NCBI GenBank assembly: GCA_028753945.1
Contig: JAPNXP010000001.1
Coordinates: 8,112,501 to 8,176,500, forward strand
DNA from: Hexactinellida sp. DTS-2022
Lineage: Eukaryota; Porifera; Hexactinellida
DNA: 64,000 nt
Direction of reading: 5' to 3'
Position numbers and translations under genes: made by a program. The notes beneath the pieces are model-generated. The model saw nothing but the letters and a program-made list of their open reading frames with translations. It was not told the origin of the DNA and ran no database searches. Every line of letters begins with the position of its first letter. Positions within the stretch are counted from its first letter, which is position 1. Below, in pieces: positions 10,810 to 20,705 of this stretch.

Positions 10810-12290
10810 ATGCATAGATCTGGTGCTCAGAAAATACAAGATAAAAGAGCGAGAGAAGAAAATGCAATGCTAGGTAGAACTACATTGTTCGAAATGGGTA
10901 TTACATCTACTCTAGAACATAGTCCAAGCACAATTTCATCGGAGGCTCTAAATCAAATCGGAGTTTCCCATAAAATATCGTTAATTGCAGAAATTTAGAT
11001 GTTGACTCTAATGAGTCAGAAATTTTACCAGAAAGTAAAGGACAATCTATGGTTCGAGAAACTAACAGTGTGGAGGATTATTATGTTATAGAAGGAGTCC
11101 AAAAGATTCTATCTACAGATACTACATTATTTGATATAGGTCTAGACATCGGAATGATTACTATCTTGTCAAATACAATAATAGAAGAATATGTACTCCA
11201 AGGTCATCTTCCTTTACCACATAAATTACCTGTGGAAAGTCAAAGACAAGCATTTCCAATTTCAGTTTTCAAATATAAAAATTTCAGTGGAGAAGTTGCA
11301 GAAAGAGATTGGTTGGTATGGAGCAGAATAAAGAGAGCATTATTTTGTTTTCCATTCCGTAAGTTAGTAAAGGTTCAGAAGTAAATGCTTCGCTGTTATC
11401 AACTTCCTTAGGATGGCCTGAAACTGCTAAATGGAGGAAATTATGCGATCGTGTTCCAGTACATGAGAGAAGCATTTATCACAAGCGTAACTACTTATCT
11501 TGGAGAGAACTTGAGGAAAGATTGAGATCAAATCGTTGCATGGAAAATATTTTGTCTGCAGAAATCGAAACTGAAGGGGCTAAGTGGCATAATATTCTGC
11601 AGCGATTGATTGATATAATATTGTTTTTAGGAGGAAGAGGTTTGGCATTTCGTGGCTCATCGCATCTCATAGGTAGTGCTTCAGAATGGAAACTTTCTTG
11701 GTTTGGTAGAACTTCTTTCTCACTGGGATCCCGTCCTTAATTAATATGTAAAGAAGGTCGAAGAATGTCAACAAAGAGGTGAACGACTCCAAGTTTACTA
11801 TCTTTCTTCTGATTCTCAGAATAAGTTAATTTCACTTTGTTCAGAACTTGTTCTTAAAATATATTGCTTGAAAGGTCAAATGCGAGATATTATTCAATAA
11901 TGGTTGACTCAACACCTGACTGCTCCATGTTGAACAAACAACATTCATAATTCGTTCTCTATTATTATCACATGATCAATTTGAAATAGCAGAGAGATTT
12001 CTAACCTTCGTAGATTGTAGTGAAAACCTGGATTTGAAATAGCAAATTTAATCTTGAAGACTTTGGAAGAAAATTAAATTTCATTGTCAAAATGTCGTGG
12101 CCAATGGCATGATAATGCCGCAAACATGGTGGGCAAGTACGGTATAAAGGTGCTCAAAGTTACATAATAAGTAATAATTCATTAGCCATATTATCTCCTT
12201 GCGGCTGTCACACGTTAAATCTATGTGGTACTGATTCTGCAGAATGCTGTCCAGAATCAATTACCTTATTTGGTACGATTCAATAAATAC
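10810..12290 (+). pseudogene. hAT transposase remnant (TTF-type zinc finger, ZMYM-like group)
   Basis: Several frames on the plus strand add up to the N-terminal half of a hAT transposase of the group that includes ZMYM-type domesticated proteins. In order: FPISVFKYKNFSGEV (about 11260), the TTF-finger block RDWLVWSRIKRALFCFP (about 11310), GWPETAKWRKLCDRVPVHE (about 11410), SWRELEERLRSN (about 11500), WHNILQRLIDIILFLGGRGL then AFRGSSHLIGS (11590-11670), and a CGCHTLNLCG block near 12200. Stops and frameshifts separate them (for example at 10998, 11384 and 11740), so it is not functional. The catalytic C-terminal half and dimerisation region are missing. A CAGGGCCGCCGAGAG-type end in reverse near 12617 may be the right end of this element. 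The left end is lost. Confidence 0.75.
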
Positions 12291-13196
12291 TGTATATACA
12301 ATTTTCAGTTCCAGCCCTAAAGATGGGAAATTCTTCTTAAGCATTGTAAAATCAATCACTACATAGTCAATCAGGGACACGATGATCTGAAGGATAAATA
12401 GCGTCAGGCCATTTGCAGCTAACCTAAATGGCATTAATTAAAAATTCATATACTAATACTATTTACTTTTTCATGTCATAATAATCAATATACTCGATAT
12501 GACGTAACTTTCGATAATATCTAATCAATAAATGAGAGAAAGATTTGTTAATCAATTAGAAGGGCCCCAGAATTACTCTGCCCGAGGCAATTAATTTCTC
12601 TCGGCGGCCCTGGGGGGGACCGCTGGAACTCCGACACCGGAACTAACCATGTTTATAACCAGAACGTACCATACTTATAAAAATGTTCAGATACGGTTAA
12701 ATCATGGTCACTGGGTTAAAACTACGGAAATAACCGGTTCTACAAATACGTAGTTACATCCCGATTGATAAGGTAAAATTACAATTGTTCTACATAGGGT
12801 AACGTACAAAGTTTTAACAATGTACAGTACATAATAGATATAGTGATAATGGATATAGTGATATATTGGATATAGTGATAATTTTGCAGCTTTAGGTGCG
12901 TCCCCGAGCAAATCACATACAAATTTTATTGGTTATAGTGATATCATTATTGGATATAGTGATAATTTGTGTACAGATTACACAAGAATATTGGATTTTT
13001 GACCTTCCTAGGACCCCATAATTTCATATTTTACAGTGTAAATAGCGTTACCACTTGAATTTGATAAGGTATTTGATTATTCTTTTCAGATTATAAGTAT
13101 TGACAATGTATACAGTCATATATTAGATGCGTTGATACAGTGGAATAGTGATATAATGGGTATAGTGATATATTGGATATAGTGATATATTGGATA
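12291..13196. repeat. GATATAGTGATA-rich repeat DNA, no gene
   Basis: Degenerate copies of TTGGATATAGTGATA occur at about 12835-12885, 12930-12975 and 13140-13196, and resume at 14245 beyond the second Helitron. The motif is repeated on the opposite strand near 14283-14297 (TATCACTATATCCAATA), so this looks like a foldback or pogo-like element. The left part (12300-12800) is AT-rich and featureless, apart from a hAT-like end near 12617. Confidence 0.5.
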
Positions 13197-14244
13197 TCTT
13201 ATATATTAAATCACAATGATTTTTTGTTTGTTTGTTTGTTCAGAATTGATTGAGGAACTGGTAGGAGCTACAGACTTGAAATTTGGCAGGGGAATAGGGA
13301 AAACTGTATCTAGAAACAAGTTCTAATATCTAAGAAAAATATTCACATCTTCCCTCCCTATAGGTGACAAAACTTTTAGCCTATTAAATTCGAGGGTTTT
13401 CCAGTATGGATTAGCAGCTAGCATTCAATTCTTATAAAAGGATTTTAGTGCCTCTATCGATTGTTTAGTGTGCATTATAGAATGCCTATCTGAGGCTGAT
13501 TTAATTGGTCGAGAGGAAGTTCATTAATCAAATCAGTCATTTGTGTTCCCTCTGTCTACCCATACATTTATAAAATTCCATTGTGTCTATTTGATTATTA
13601 CCAATCAATTCAATAACTTCTCCACAGCCCAAAGTTAGGGGTCCACAGAGTTGTACAGTTTGTTAGTGATATTAATTTTCTATTTGGAGTTAGTTTATTA
13701 ATATATACACGGACATGCGTTATTATCTAGAAAAATGTCAGTTCTAATTAGCATAAATATTCAACAGTACAGGCGCTGATTAGTATTTCCCAATTTATTT
13801 TTTCTGTCCTTATACGTATATACCTATGGCTAGGGCCCACGGATATTGACAGCTTAGGGAGGCACAGCCCTACTCTGAAACAATAGCATTACTGTTACGT
13901 GGGTCACTAGCGGTCACCTAAATATTTCCCATATGATTCCCGTAATATAATCAATTTGTGCTTTTGAATTTAAGTAATGCTCAAGGGGGTTAATGTTACA
14001 ACCCGTCCTTTTTATTACAAAATGACAAAAAGCGTGATGTAGGGGGTATATATATTTTTCGTCAATTTTTCGTCCCATAATCGAAAGTTTTTATAGGAGC
14101 CTAGATTCAGTTTAAGTCTATTGGAGTATGTAATTAAATACAACCGACATTTAATTTGAAAAGGCATGTGTTTTGAAATACAAGTGAGGGCCGCAGGCCC
14201 GAGTACAAGTTGTAAGAACGCGCGTAGCGCGGACGAGCAGCTTG
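13197..14244 (+). mobile_element. Non-autonomous Helitron, copy 2
   Basis: 1048 bp, start TCTTATATATTAAATCACAA after A (13196), end GAGCAGCTTG before T (14245). Internal sequence follows copy 1 closely throughout, including the GGGCCGCAGGCCC and GCGCGTAGCGC hairpins at the 3' end. Removing it joins TTGGATA to TAGTGATAATTT, which rebuilds the local repeat motif exactly. Confidence 0.85.
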
Positions 14245-14339
14245 TAGTGATAATTTGGCAACAAATCAGATGTCCCCACCATTATCACTATATCCAATAT
14301 GTACTGATATGGAAATTCTGTAACTGGCTTCAATAGCAA

Positions 14340-14744
14340 ATTGTTTCATGTTGTCAATTATGTATTGTTAGTTAACATTCATATTAAAAATTAGTTCTCA
14401 GTATGTAATAGTAATGCTACGTAAGTCACATAAAATACCAATCACAAAATAGGTCACTTAGATATAAAGATTCGTTACTCAGTATTAGAATTTGTGTAAA
14501 TTGTATTGATCCTTAATTAATAATGAATTATAATAATAAAATACTATACTATAAAGAAGGTTAAGTAAATTCGTATAAATAAATAATAATTAAATACTTG
14601 TATGAATGAAAAGAAAGAGCTTGGATGATCTTAATTAACTGCTTAATAATAGCCTCTAATTAGTTACCACATGAACGATAAATAGCATATAGTGATTTCA
14701 ATATACATATCTAATAATAAACACCCATGAAGATTATATTAAAA
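14340..14744. other. AT-rich stretch, nothing identified
   Basis: Roughly 400 bp with no open frame of note and no match to other repeats in the window. Confidence 0.4.
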
Positions 14745-14852
14745 TGGAAACGCTCATGGCCTAGGCGAAACGCGTTTGGCGTCTTTTCTCAGGCGAAACG
14801 CGTTTGGCCTAGACGAAAAGCGTTTCGCCTGGAAACTTAGTGGAAACGCATT
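14745..14852. repeat. Palindromic minisatellite AGGCGAAACGCGTTTGGCCT
   Basis: About four degenerate copies of a short unit built on the palindrome AAACGCGTTT flanked by AGGC and GGCCT. The same unit recurs at 16835-16945. A related AGGC-flanked unit with a different core lies at 52075-52145. Confidence 0.7.
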
Positions 14853-14867
14853 TGGCCTACAACATAT

Positions 14868-15090
14868 ATATATATTTGTTTGTATGTTATGAGTTGATTG
14901 AAGAAAGTGGACGGTTTCCAAATGAGATTTTTGGCATATAGGAGTAACTTTTGACACCCGCCAACAAGTTGAGGTTTCTACTCAAAATTTCTCACACCTC
15001 GACAAGTTATAACGTCATTGTCACCTTTCGAGAACCCTCAAAATTCACTTAATCGCACATAATTCTACTATTTTAGGCCTATTTATGCTC
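14868..15090 (-). repeat. Dispersed repeat R, copy 1
   Basis: Read on the minus strand it contains AATTAAGTGAATTTT-type sequence, CCTCAACTTGTTGGCGGG, a short run ending CCTATATGCC, and AAATCTCATTTGGAAACC. Other copies are at 40640-40790, 57950-58125 and 61380-61653 (continued at 63110-63190). No inverted ends or coding capacity seen. Confidence 0.7.
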
Positions 15091-15110
15091 TATAATCAAT
15101 ATTAGGAGTA

Positions 15111-15195
15111 TATAAACCACACACCAACCGCGAAGCGGTTGGTGCGTGATTGTGTTTTGCCGCGAAGCGACATAGCAAGCGAAGCGCGCAAGTTT
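15111..15195 (+). repeat. GC-rich double hairpin, possible Helitron-type 3' end
   Basis: CCAACCGCGAAGCGGTTGG is a near-perfect hairpin, followed by CGCGAAGCGACATAGCAAGC and GAAGCGCGC. A diverged inverted copy is at about 60836-60915. GC-rich hairpins beside an AT-rich body resemble Helitron termini, but I cannot define the element. Confidence 0.4.
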
Positions 15196-15251
15196 TGTAT
15201 TAAATGTTCACGTTTCTATCTATCATGGAGTGTGAGTTATAAGCAACAAGT

Positions 15252-16202
15252 AAAAAAATCCAAAATTGCAGCCTGTGCCGACGCATGTTCCTTTGGTGAC
15301 ACTATATTTTGGTGGTTTATTGATAGTTCCTCCAAAGGAACATGCTGTCGGCACAGCTGCAATTTTGGATTTTTTCGCAATGTCACCATCACGTCAGAGT
15401 GTTATGACACATTTGTCAAGTGGTCATGAGCTACATGGAACGATTGGTTAATTGGAAGCTTGTTTCTATCTTAAGTTTAATGCCATTCATTCATTATGTA
15501 TAGATAATATATCCTATAAATAGTTCATTATTTTAGCAATGTTATCCACGGTGAGTTGAATAAAATTCAACAAATTCCTTATTTAATTAATTTAATTTGC
15601 TTCAATATATTGTATAGTATTTCTGCGATTGAATAGAAGCCAGTTCGGATTCACAAGTTAAATCAATATAATTATCGCAAGTTGAAACAATAGTGTAAGA
15701 TTTAACAAGTTGAATCAATATAAATATTACAAGTTGAAACAATAGAACTAGATTTAACACTTTCAATTGAACTGAAGTGTTAGTAAACAAAGAGAATTTT
15801 CAAGTCAATTGTGGCACAAATGAAGACCAATCTGAAAATTCGTGCACTGTTAAAAGGTGTAGAATTTAATTCTCTATCTAATGCATATAAATTGAATTTT
15901 CGAGGACTATTTATTGTTACCTTTTTAACATTAAACAGGTTCAAAAATGAATCCAAAAAAATGTTGTCAAAAATCGTTACCCCAGGTGCACATCTGTAAC
16001 CATGAGACACATATCCTGAAAATTTGGGCTCTTAGTTAATAAAACTCTGTTCTGTGGAGTGGCTACGGAAGAATAAAAATCCAAAATTGCAGCCTGTGCC
16101 GACGCATGTTCCTTTGGTGGCACTATATTTTGGTGGTGGTTTATTTGATAGTGCCTCCAAAGGAACATGCTGTCGGCACAGGCTGCAATTTGGGATTTTT
16201 TT
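15252..16202 (+). repeat. Hairpin-repeat unit bounded by two palindromes (solitary)
   Basis: Palindromes at 15252-15375 and 16075-16202 flank a body of about 700 bp matching the array (CATTCATTATGTAT, TTATCCACGG, AAGTTGAAACAATAG, AGTGTTAGTAAACAAAG, CCCCAGGTGCACATCTG, GAGTGGCTACGGA). This is the same palindrome-to-palindrome unit as in the 23.7-32 kb array but standing alone, which shows that the palindrome can occur at both ends of a body. Confidence 0.85.
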
Positions 16203-16282
16203 CGCCATGTCATCATCACTATGAAGGTGTTAAATTATTTCAAAAAGGTGTTTCAGATGGCATCGACCGGAAAATAGTAATA

Positions 16283-16397
16283 TACCAAAGCACCAAGATT
16301 AGAAAGGCCACTATACTATAGTATAGTTGGCACAGTAATAATAACCAAGGCACTAAGACCAATACTGGGCCACTAACAATAGTATAGTCGGCACAGT
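16283..16397 (-). repeat. Second hairpin motif, two copies
   Basis: Two head-to-tail copies of GGCCACTATACTATAGTATAG followed by TYGGCACAG (second copy partly mutated to ACTAACAATAGTATAG). They sit just after the palindrome ending at 16202. The same motif forms the five-copy minisatellite at 17652-17955. Confidence 0.75.
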
Positions 16398-16834
16398 ATT
16401 TTATACATTAAACTCAAATAACGAATCGGCTTGAAGTTGTAGAAAATAGTTTAGCAGTTGTCCAGCAAATGTAGAGTTATAAATTCTGAGTATGGGAACA
16501 CTTGGGTCGGTAGTAATATGCACAATATAACTTGATAGTTTGTGTCTGAACATGTGCTAGCGACAAATGTATAATAAAAAGAGGTAGCGATGTTCTTGGA
16601 AATATTATTTACCGTATTCAGTAAAAACACTTTTCGTAAAGTGCTAGCTGATTGTATCAAATTTTGGGTGCTAAATCAGGAACAAGTGTTCGAATTTGTC
16701 TGAATCTCCAGACATGGATAGACGAGGTAGAGATTGCTTGAATTCATGCTTTTAGTTATAAGCGCGGATCAGCAGTGTAATTCCTTCAACTCCTAAATAG
16801 TAAAGAGGTAAGAAAGGAGTTTTATAGAACATAT

Positions 16835-16945
16835 GTTGCAGGCCAAATGCGTTTACATGCTAAACGCGTTTAGCCTAAGACAAACGCGTTTAGCCTGAAA
16901 TATAGGCCAAACGCGTTTAGCCTAGGCCAGATGCGTTTCAATTAG
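16835..16945. repeat. Palindromic minisatellite AAACGCGTTT, second locus
   Basis: Four to five copies of GGCCAAACGCGTTTAGCCT-like units with the same palindromic core as 14745-14852 but TTAGCCT flanks. Surrounding DNA is AT-rich without a gene. Confidence 0.7.
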
Positions 16946-17122
16946 TTTATAAATAGAATGGGTGTACTATATTTATCACTATTAATTAAATGCATTTATT
17001 TCTATTCTATCACGCGATTATTGTTATATATTCACCAGAATTGGTGTATTGTATAACAGTAGATGTCGGAAATAAGCACACCGGTTATAAGAACACTATG
17101 TTGGAAAACTGTTGCCATAGTA

Positions 17123-17506
17123 CAGGGTTGCCGTGGGTATGGGAATTCCCATGGGGATCCCCATACCCATGGGAATGGGATGGGAATGGGAATCAGATTT
17201 TCCCCTGTGGGGATCCCCATGGAGATCCCCATAGGAATCCTGTGGGAATCCCCATAGGAATCCCCATGGGATATTCGAATATGGTTTCATTAGGTCAGCC
17301 TTAATTAATATAGGCTTTACTTAGTAACTATTGATACGAATCTGCTTTAGTAATTAAATTCGTTTTTATGTATATATTATACTCCCCTATTCAGTTTGAA
17401 TAACCCATGAGGATTCCTTATGGGGATTCCCATGGGGATTCCCACAGGATTCCTATGGGAATGGGATGGGAATAGGAACGGAAATTCCATTCCCACGGCA
17501 ACCGTG
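17123..17506. mobile_element. GGGAATCCCC-rich foldback element
   Basis: Ends are inverted: CAGGGTTGCCGTGGG at 17123 and the complement of CACGGTTGCCGTGGG ending at 17506. Between them, runs of ATGGGGATCCCCAT and CCCATAGGAATCC repeats lie in opposite orientations around an AT-rich middle. Flanks share CCATA (possible short target duplication). The open frames seen here are by-products of the repeats. Confidence 0.65.
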
Positions 17507-17651
17507 CCATATACCCTATATAATTTATGTCGGTTATAAGAACATGCCGGTTATAAAATGAATTGTATTATATATTGTATATTATAATTTATATTATAAT
17601 ATATCAAAATACTTATATGGAGCAGAGTTAATGGTAACTGAAGTAGGTTTT

Positions 17652-17955
17652 TACTGTGTCGACTATACTATAGTATAGTGGCCCAGTTCTAATCTTACTA
17701 CTTTGGTATATTTTTTACTGTGCCGACTATACTATTGTATAGTGGCCCAGTTCTAATCTCAGTGCATTGGTTATTATTATTACTACTGTGCCGACTATAC
17801 TATAGTATAGTGGCCCAGTTCTAATCTCAGTGCCTTGGTTATTATTATTATTACTGTGCCGATTATACTATAGCATAGTGGCCCAGTATTGGTCTTAGTG
17901 CTTTGGTTAGTTATTTACTGTGCCGACTATACTATAGTATAGTGGCCCAGTATTG
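17652..17955 (+). repeat. Minisatellite of the second hairpin motif, five copies
   Basis: Five tandem copies, period about 60-67 bp, each with CTGTGCCGAC, then a perfect 18-bp palindrome ACTATACTATAGTATAGT, then GGCCCAGT and a variable TTATTATTA spacer. Complementary arms CTGTGCC and GGCCCAG extend the stem. The array ends beside a reversed hairpin-repeat body. Confidence 0.9.
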
Positions 17956-17959
17956 ATTA

Positions 17960-18854
17960 TTTATCCGTAGCTTATCCACAGAACAGAGCATAATTAACTA
18001 AGAACTGCAATTTTCAGGATATGTGTCTCATGGGTTACAGATGTGCACCTGGGGTCACGATTTTTTATCACATTTTTTTGGACACATTTTTGCACCTGTT
18101 TAATATTGAAACAGGAACAATAAATAGTACCCGAAAATTAAATTTATATGCATTCGATAGAGAATTAAATTCTACACCTTTTCACAGTGCACGAATTTTC
18201 AAATTGTACACTTAGTTTGTGCCACAATTGAGTTGCAAGTTTCCTTTGTTAACTAACACTTCAGTTCAATTGAAAGTGTTAGATCTAATTCTATTGTTTC
18301 AACTCGTTATTTATTATATTGATTCAACTTGTGAGATCGAGTAGGCTTCTAATTTCCAATTGAAAACTAAGATTATATATTTCATAACAACGACAGATTA
18401 TGTGATTATATTTACTTCTGCGAGAATATTATTGCACTGTTAATATACTGACGTAATTAATTATAATTAATTACGTCAGTATATTACTTATATAGATGCT
18501 TCCAATTTTTTATTAGGGGTTATCGAGTGTGCGGATTTAAAATTTGATGGCCAAATTAATTAATTAATTATATATGACAAAATAATTTAACTTAATAATT
18601 CTAGGTTGACATTGAAATTGGTGTTATATTATAAATAATATTAATAATTACTATTTATACTAATTAATTAAATATCATTAATCTCAGAGATTATAGAAGA
18701 TGGAAACAAATTTCAAATTTATCAATTGATCCCTATGCCACGCAGCACCTCTACAAATGTGTCTTGACACCTTGAGGTGTTGATGAGATCATTAAAAAAA
18801 TGTGTTTTCACAATTTTGTGAATTCTATATTTCGAATGAGTTGGTTGGTGTTGG
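17960..18854 (-). repeat. Hairpin-repeat body (type A), minus orientation
   Basis: Carries, reversed, the body blocks of the array: TGTGCACCTGGGGTCACG, the GTGCACGAATTTTC block, ACAACGACAGATTATGTG, a TTACGTCAGTATATT pair, TTATCGAGTGTGCGG and CACCTTGAGGTG. It stops at TTGGTGTTGG (18854), where an unrelated CAGGGAATTC-ended sequence begins. Confidence 0.8.
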
Positions 18855-19192
18855 CAGGGAATTCTTTAATATAGGGACTGTAAACTTCGTTTTACGGTAA
18901 AATTAGCGTAGGCCTAAAACAGTATTGTTACTTATTGATATCCCGTAATCCGCTAATGCTAGACATAGGAAATGTATTATTGTCGTATAGGAAGTCATAT
19001 TTTGGGAGTCCAACGGTAATATTGGTTTATCGAAAATATTTGTGGAATGTTAGTTATGTGATTTTCACACCCTTCCATATATGGTAATATTATTAAAATA
19101 TCGAGATTACTTAACTTTATACATATGAAATGTATCATTTTTGTACAGGAAATCATATTTTGGGAGTCCAACGGTCATATTGGTTTATCGCG
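18855..19192 (-). mobile_element. CAGGGA-ended repeat shared with the P-like transposase locus
   Basis: From CAGGGAATTCTTTAATATAG onward the sequence is the reverse complement of 55990-56251, including AACAGTATTG, CCGTAATCCGCTAATGCTAG and GGGAGTCCAACGGT. The CAGGGA end looks like a transposon terminus. Its twin sits directly before the second P-like transposase remnant, so it may be part of that transposon. Confidence 0.6.
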
Positions 19193-19680
19193 TTTATCAC
19201 ATGCGTCGGCACAGGCTGCAATTTTGGATTTTATTATCATTATTCCACCGTAGCCACTGCACAGAACAGAGTTTTATCAACTAAGAGCCCAAATTTTTAG
19301 ACTGGGTGTCTCATGGGTTATAGATGTGCACCTAGTGTTACGATTTTTGATTAACAAATTTTGGACACATCTTTAACACCTTTCAAAATTTGTCTGGTTC
19401 ATAACTCAAAAATGTTTTACTAAAAAACATTTTTTGAGTTCACATTTGGATTCACCATAAAATTCTGCGTCTGATGGGAGAAGACAAATTTTTCTAGTGG
19501 GTTTAATTCATGCCATAAATCGGGGTTGAAATTTATTTGTTTAATCACACTTCTGTTTCAGTAAACTGTTAAATCTAATTCCATTGTTTCAACTTGTAAT
19601 AAATATATTGATTTAACTTGTTAAATCACGAGTGTGAAGTTCGCTTAGTATTCGACCAGGGTCACTTCAGTCACATATTT
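19193..19680 (-). repeat. Hairpin-repeat fragment (type B) with half a palindrome
   Basis: Begins with half of the palindrome (CATGCGTCGGCACAGGCTGC at 19200) and continues, reversed, through type B body blocks (GTGCACCTAGTGTTACG, TTCAAAATTTGTCTGG, TTCTGCGTCTGATGGGAG, TTGTTTCAACTTG). The other half of the palindrome is missing. Confidence 0.75.
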
Positions 19681-20705
19681 GACTCACTTTTAGTGATCAG
19701 ATTTGAATAAATTTACAATCATTGGAGAGAGGAGATACGGAGGTTTACTGTAATATGATTTATTATATAAAAAAAATAGTTTTCAGTTAGTTATTTTTAT
19801 CATACAATTCAGGGTTGGTATTTCATAAAAAATCACTATCTCAAAATTTGTTTACAATTCTGAAAATTTGTAATCATACTTTGGAGAAATGGAGGTTTAT
19901 GTGATTTAAATTTTATTTAAAATTTCCCAAAAAAATTTGAGTTATAAACATTCAAACTTGAATTTTGGAAAATGAGTGGAAGTATAATTTTGGAAAGTAC
20001 ATCGAGTAGGGTTAGTTCAAAGTGTCAATTCCTATCCAATATAAAACTGAATCTAATTTATTTTGGTATCACTCGTTAGAGGAGACACGGAGGTTTACCT
20101 CAATGCCATTAGCTTCTCGAATATTCACTTTATAACAGACAAATAAGTATTTTTTAAATGGTATAAATCTCTGTTTTTATCGTTTTCTCTTTTCAAACTT
20201 TGAGCTCAATTTTCCGAGATAAAATATAATCAGAATCGATTCAAACTTTACAAGTACTTTCTTGATATATTATTATTCAATTCCCCGAAAAAAAAACATG
20301 GGTCGCTAGTCATTTCTTTCAGAATTTTTTTTTCGTGGAAAACATTAATGAACTAAATTTTCATACTACAAGTTGTATGCGGCGAGCTCATAATAACTAT
20401 ACAACCTACATATACCTAAACAGTAATTTCTCATAAGTCGAATTTGATTCACACAATCGTTAGTTCCACTTACACATTTTAAAAGGAATTTAGCTGTTGC
20501 GCCTATAGGCTATTCTTAGAATATATAAGTTTTTCCTAAGAATAGAAATAGATTTCCAACTTTACACTATTTTGTTTTCATTATTTTTTAAATCTTTATC
20601 AATCTTTTCACTTTTCACTTTTCTTCTTCTACTTCTATTTCTTCTTCCCCTATTTCGTCCTCTTCTACAATTCTTTCTTGATTAATTTCTTATTGTTCTC
20701 CGTCA
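19681..20705 (+). other. Upstream region of the 2A-DDE transposon gene
   Basis: No coding frame. A pyrimidine-rich tract (about 20570-20700, many TTCTTCTT and CTTTTCACTTTTC runs) directly precedes the ATG at 20706 and probably is leader sequence. A palindrome TATTCTTAGAATA near 20511-20523, followed by CCTAAGAATAG, may be part of the element's 5' end. I could not find matching terminal inverted repeats downstream. Confidence 0.4.

Noticed and set aside
16990..17304. Overlapping frames of 64-104 codons rich in Gly, Pro, Met and Trp
   Set aside because: They are translations of the GGGAATCCCCAT repeats of the foldback at 17123-17506 on both strands.
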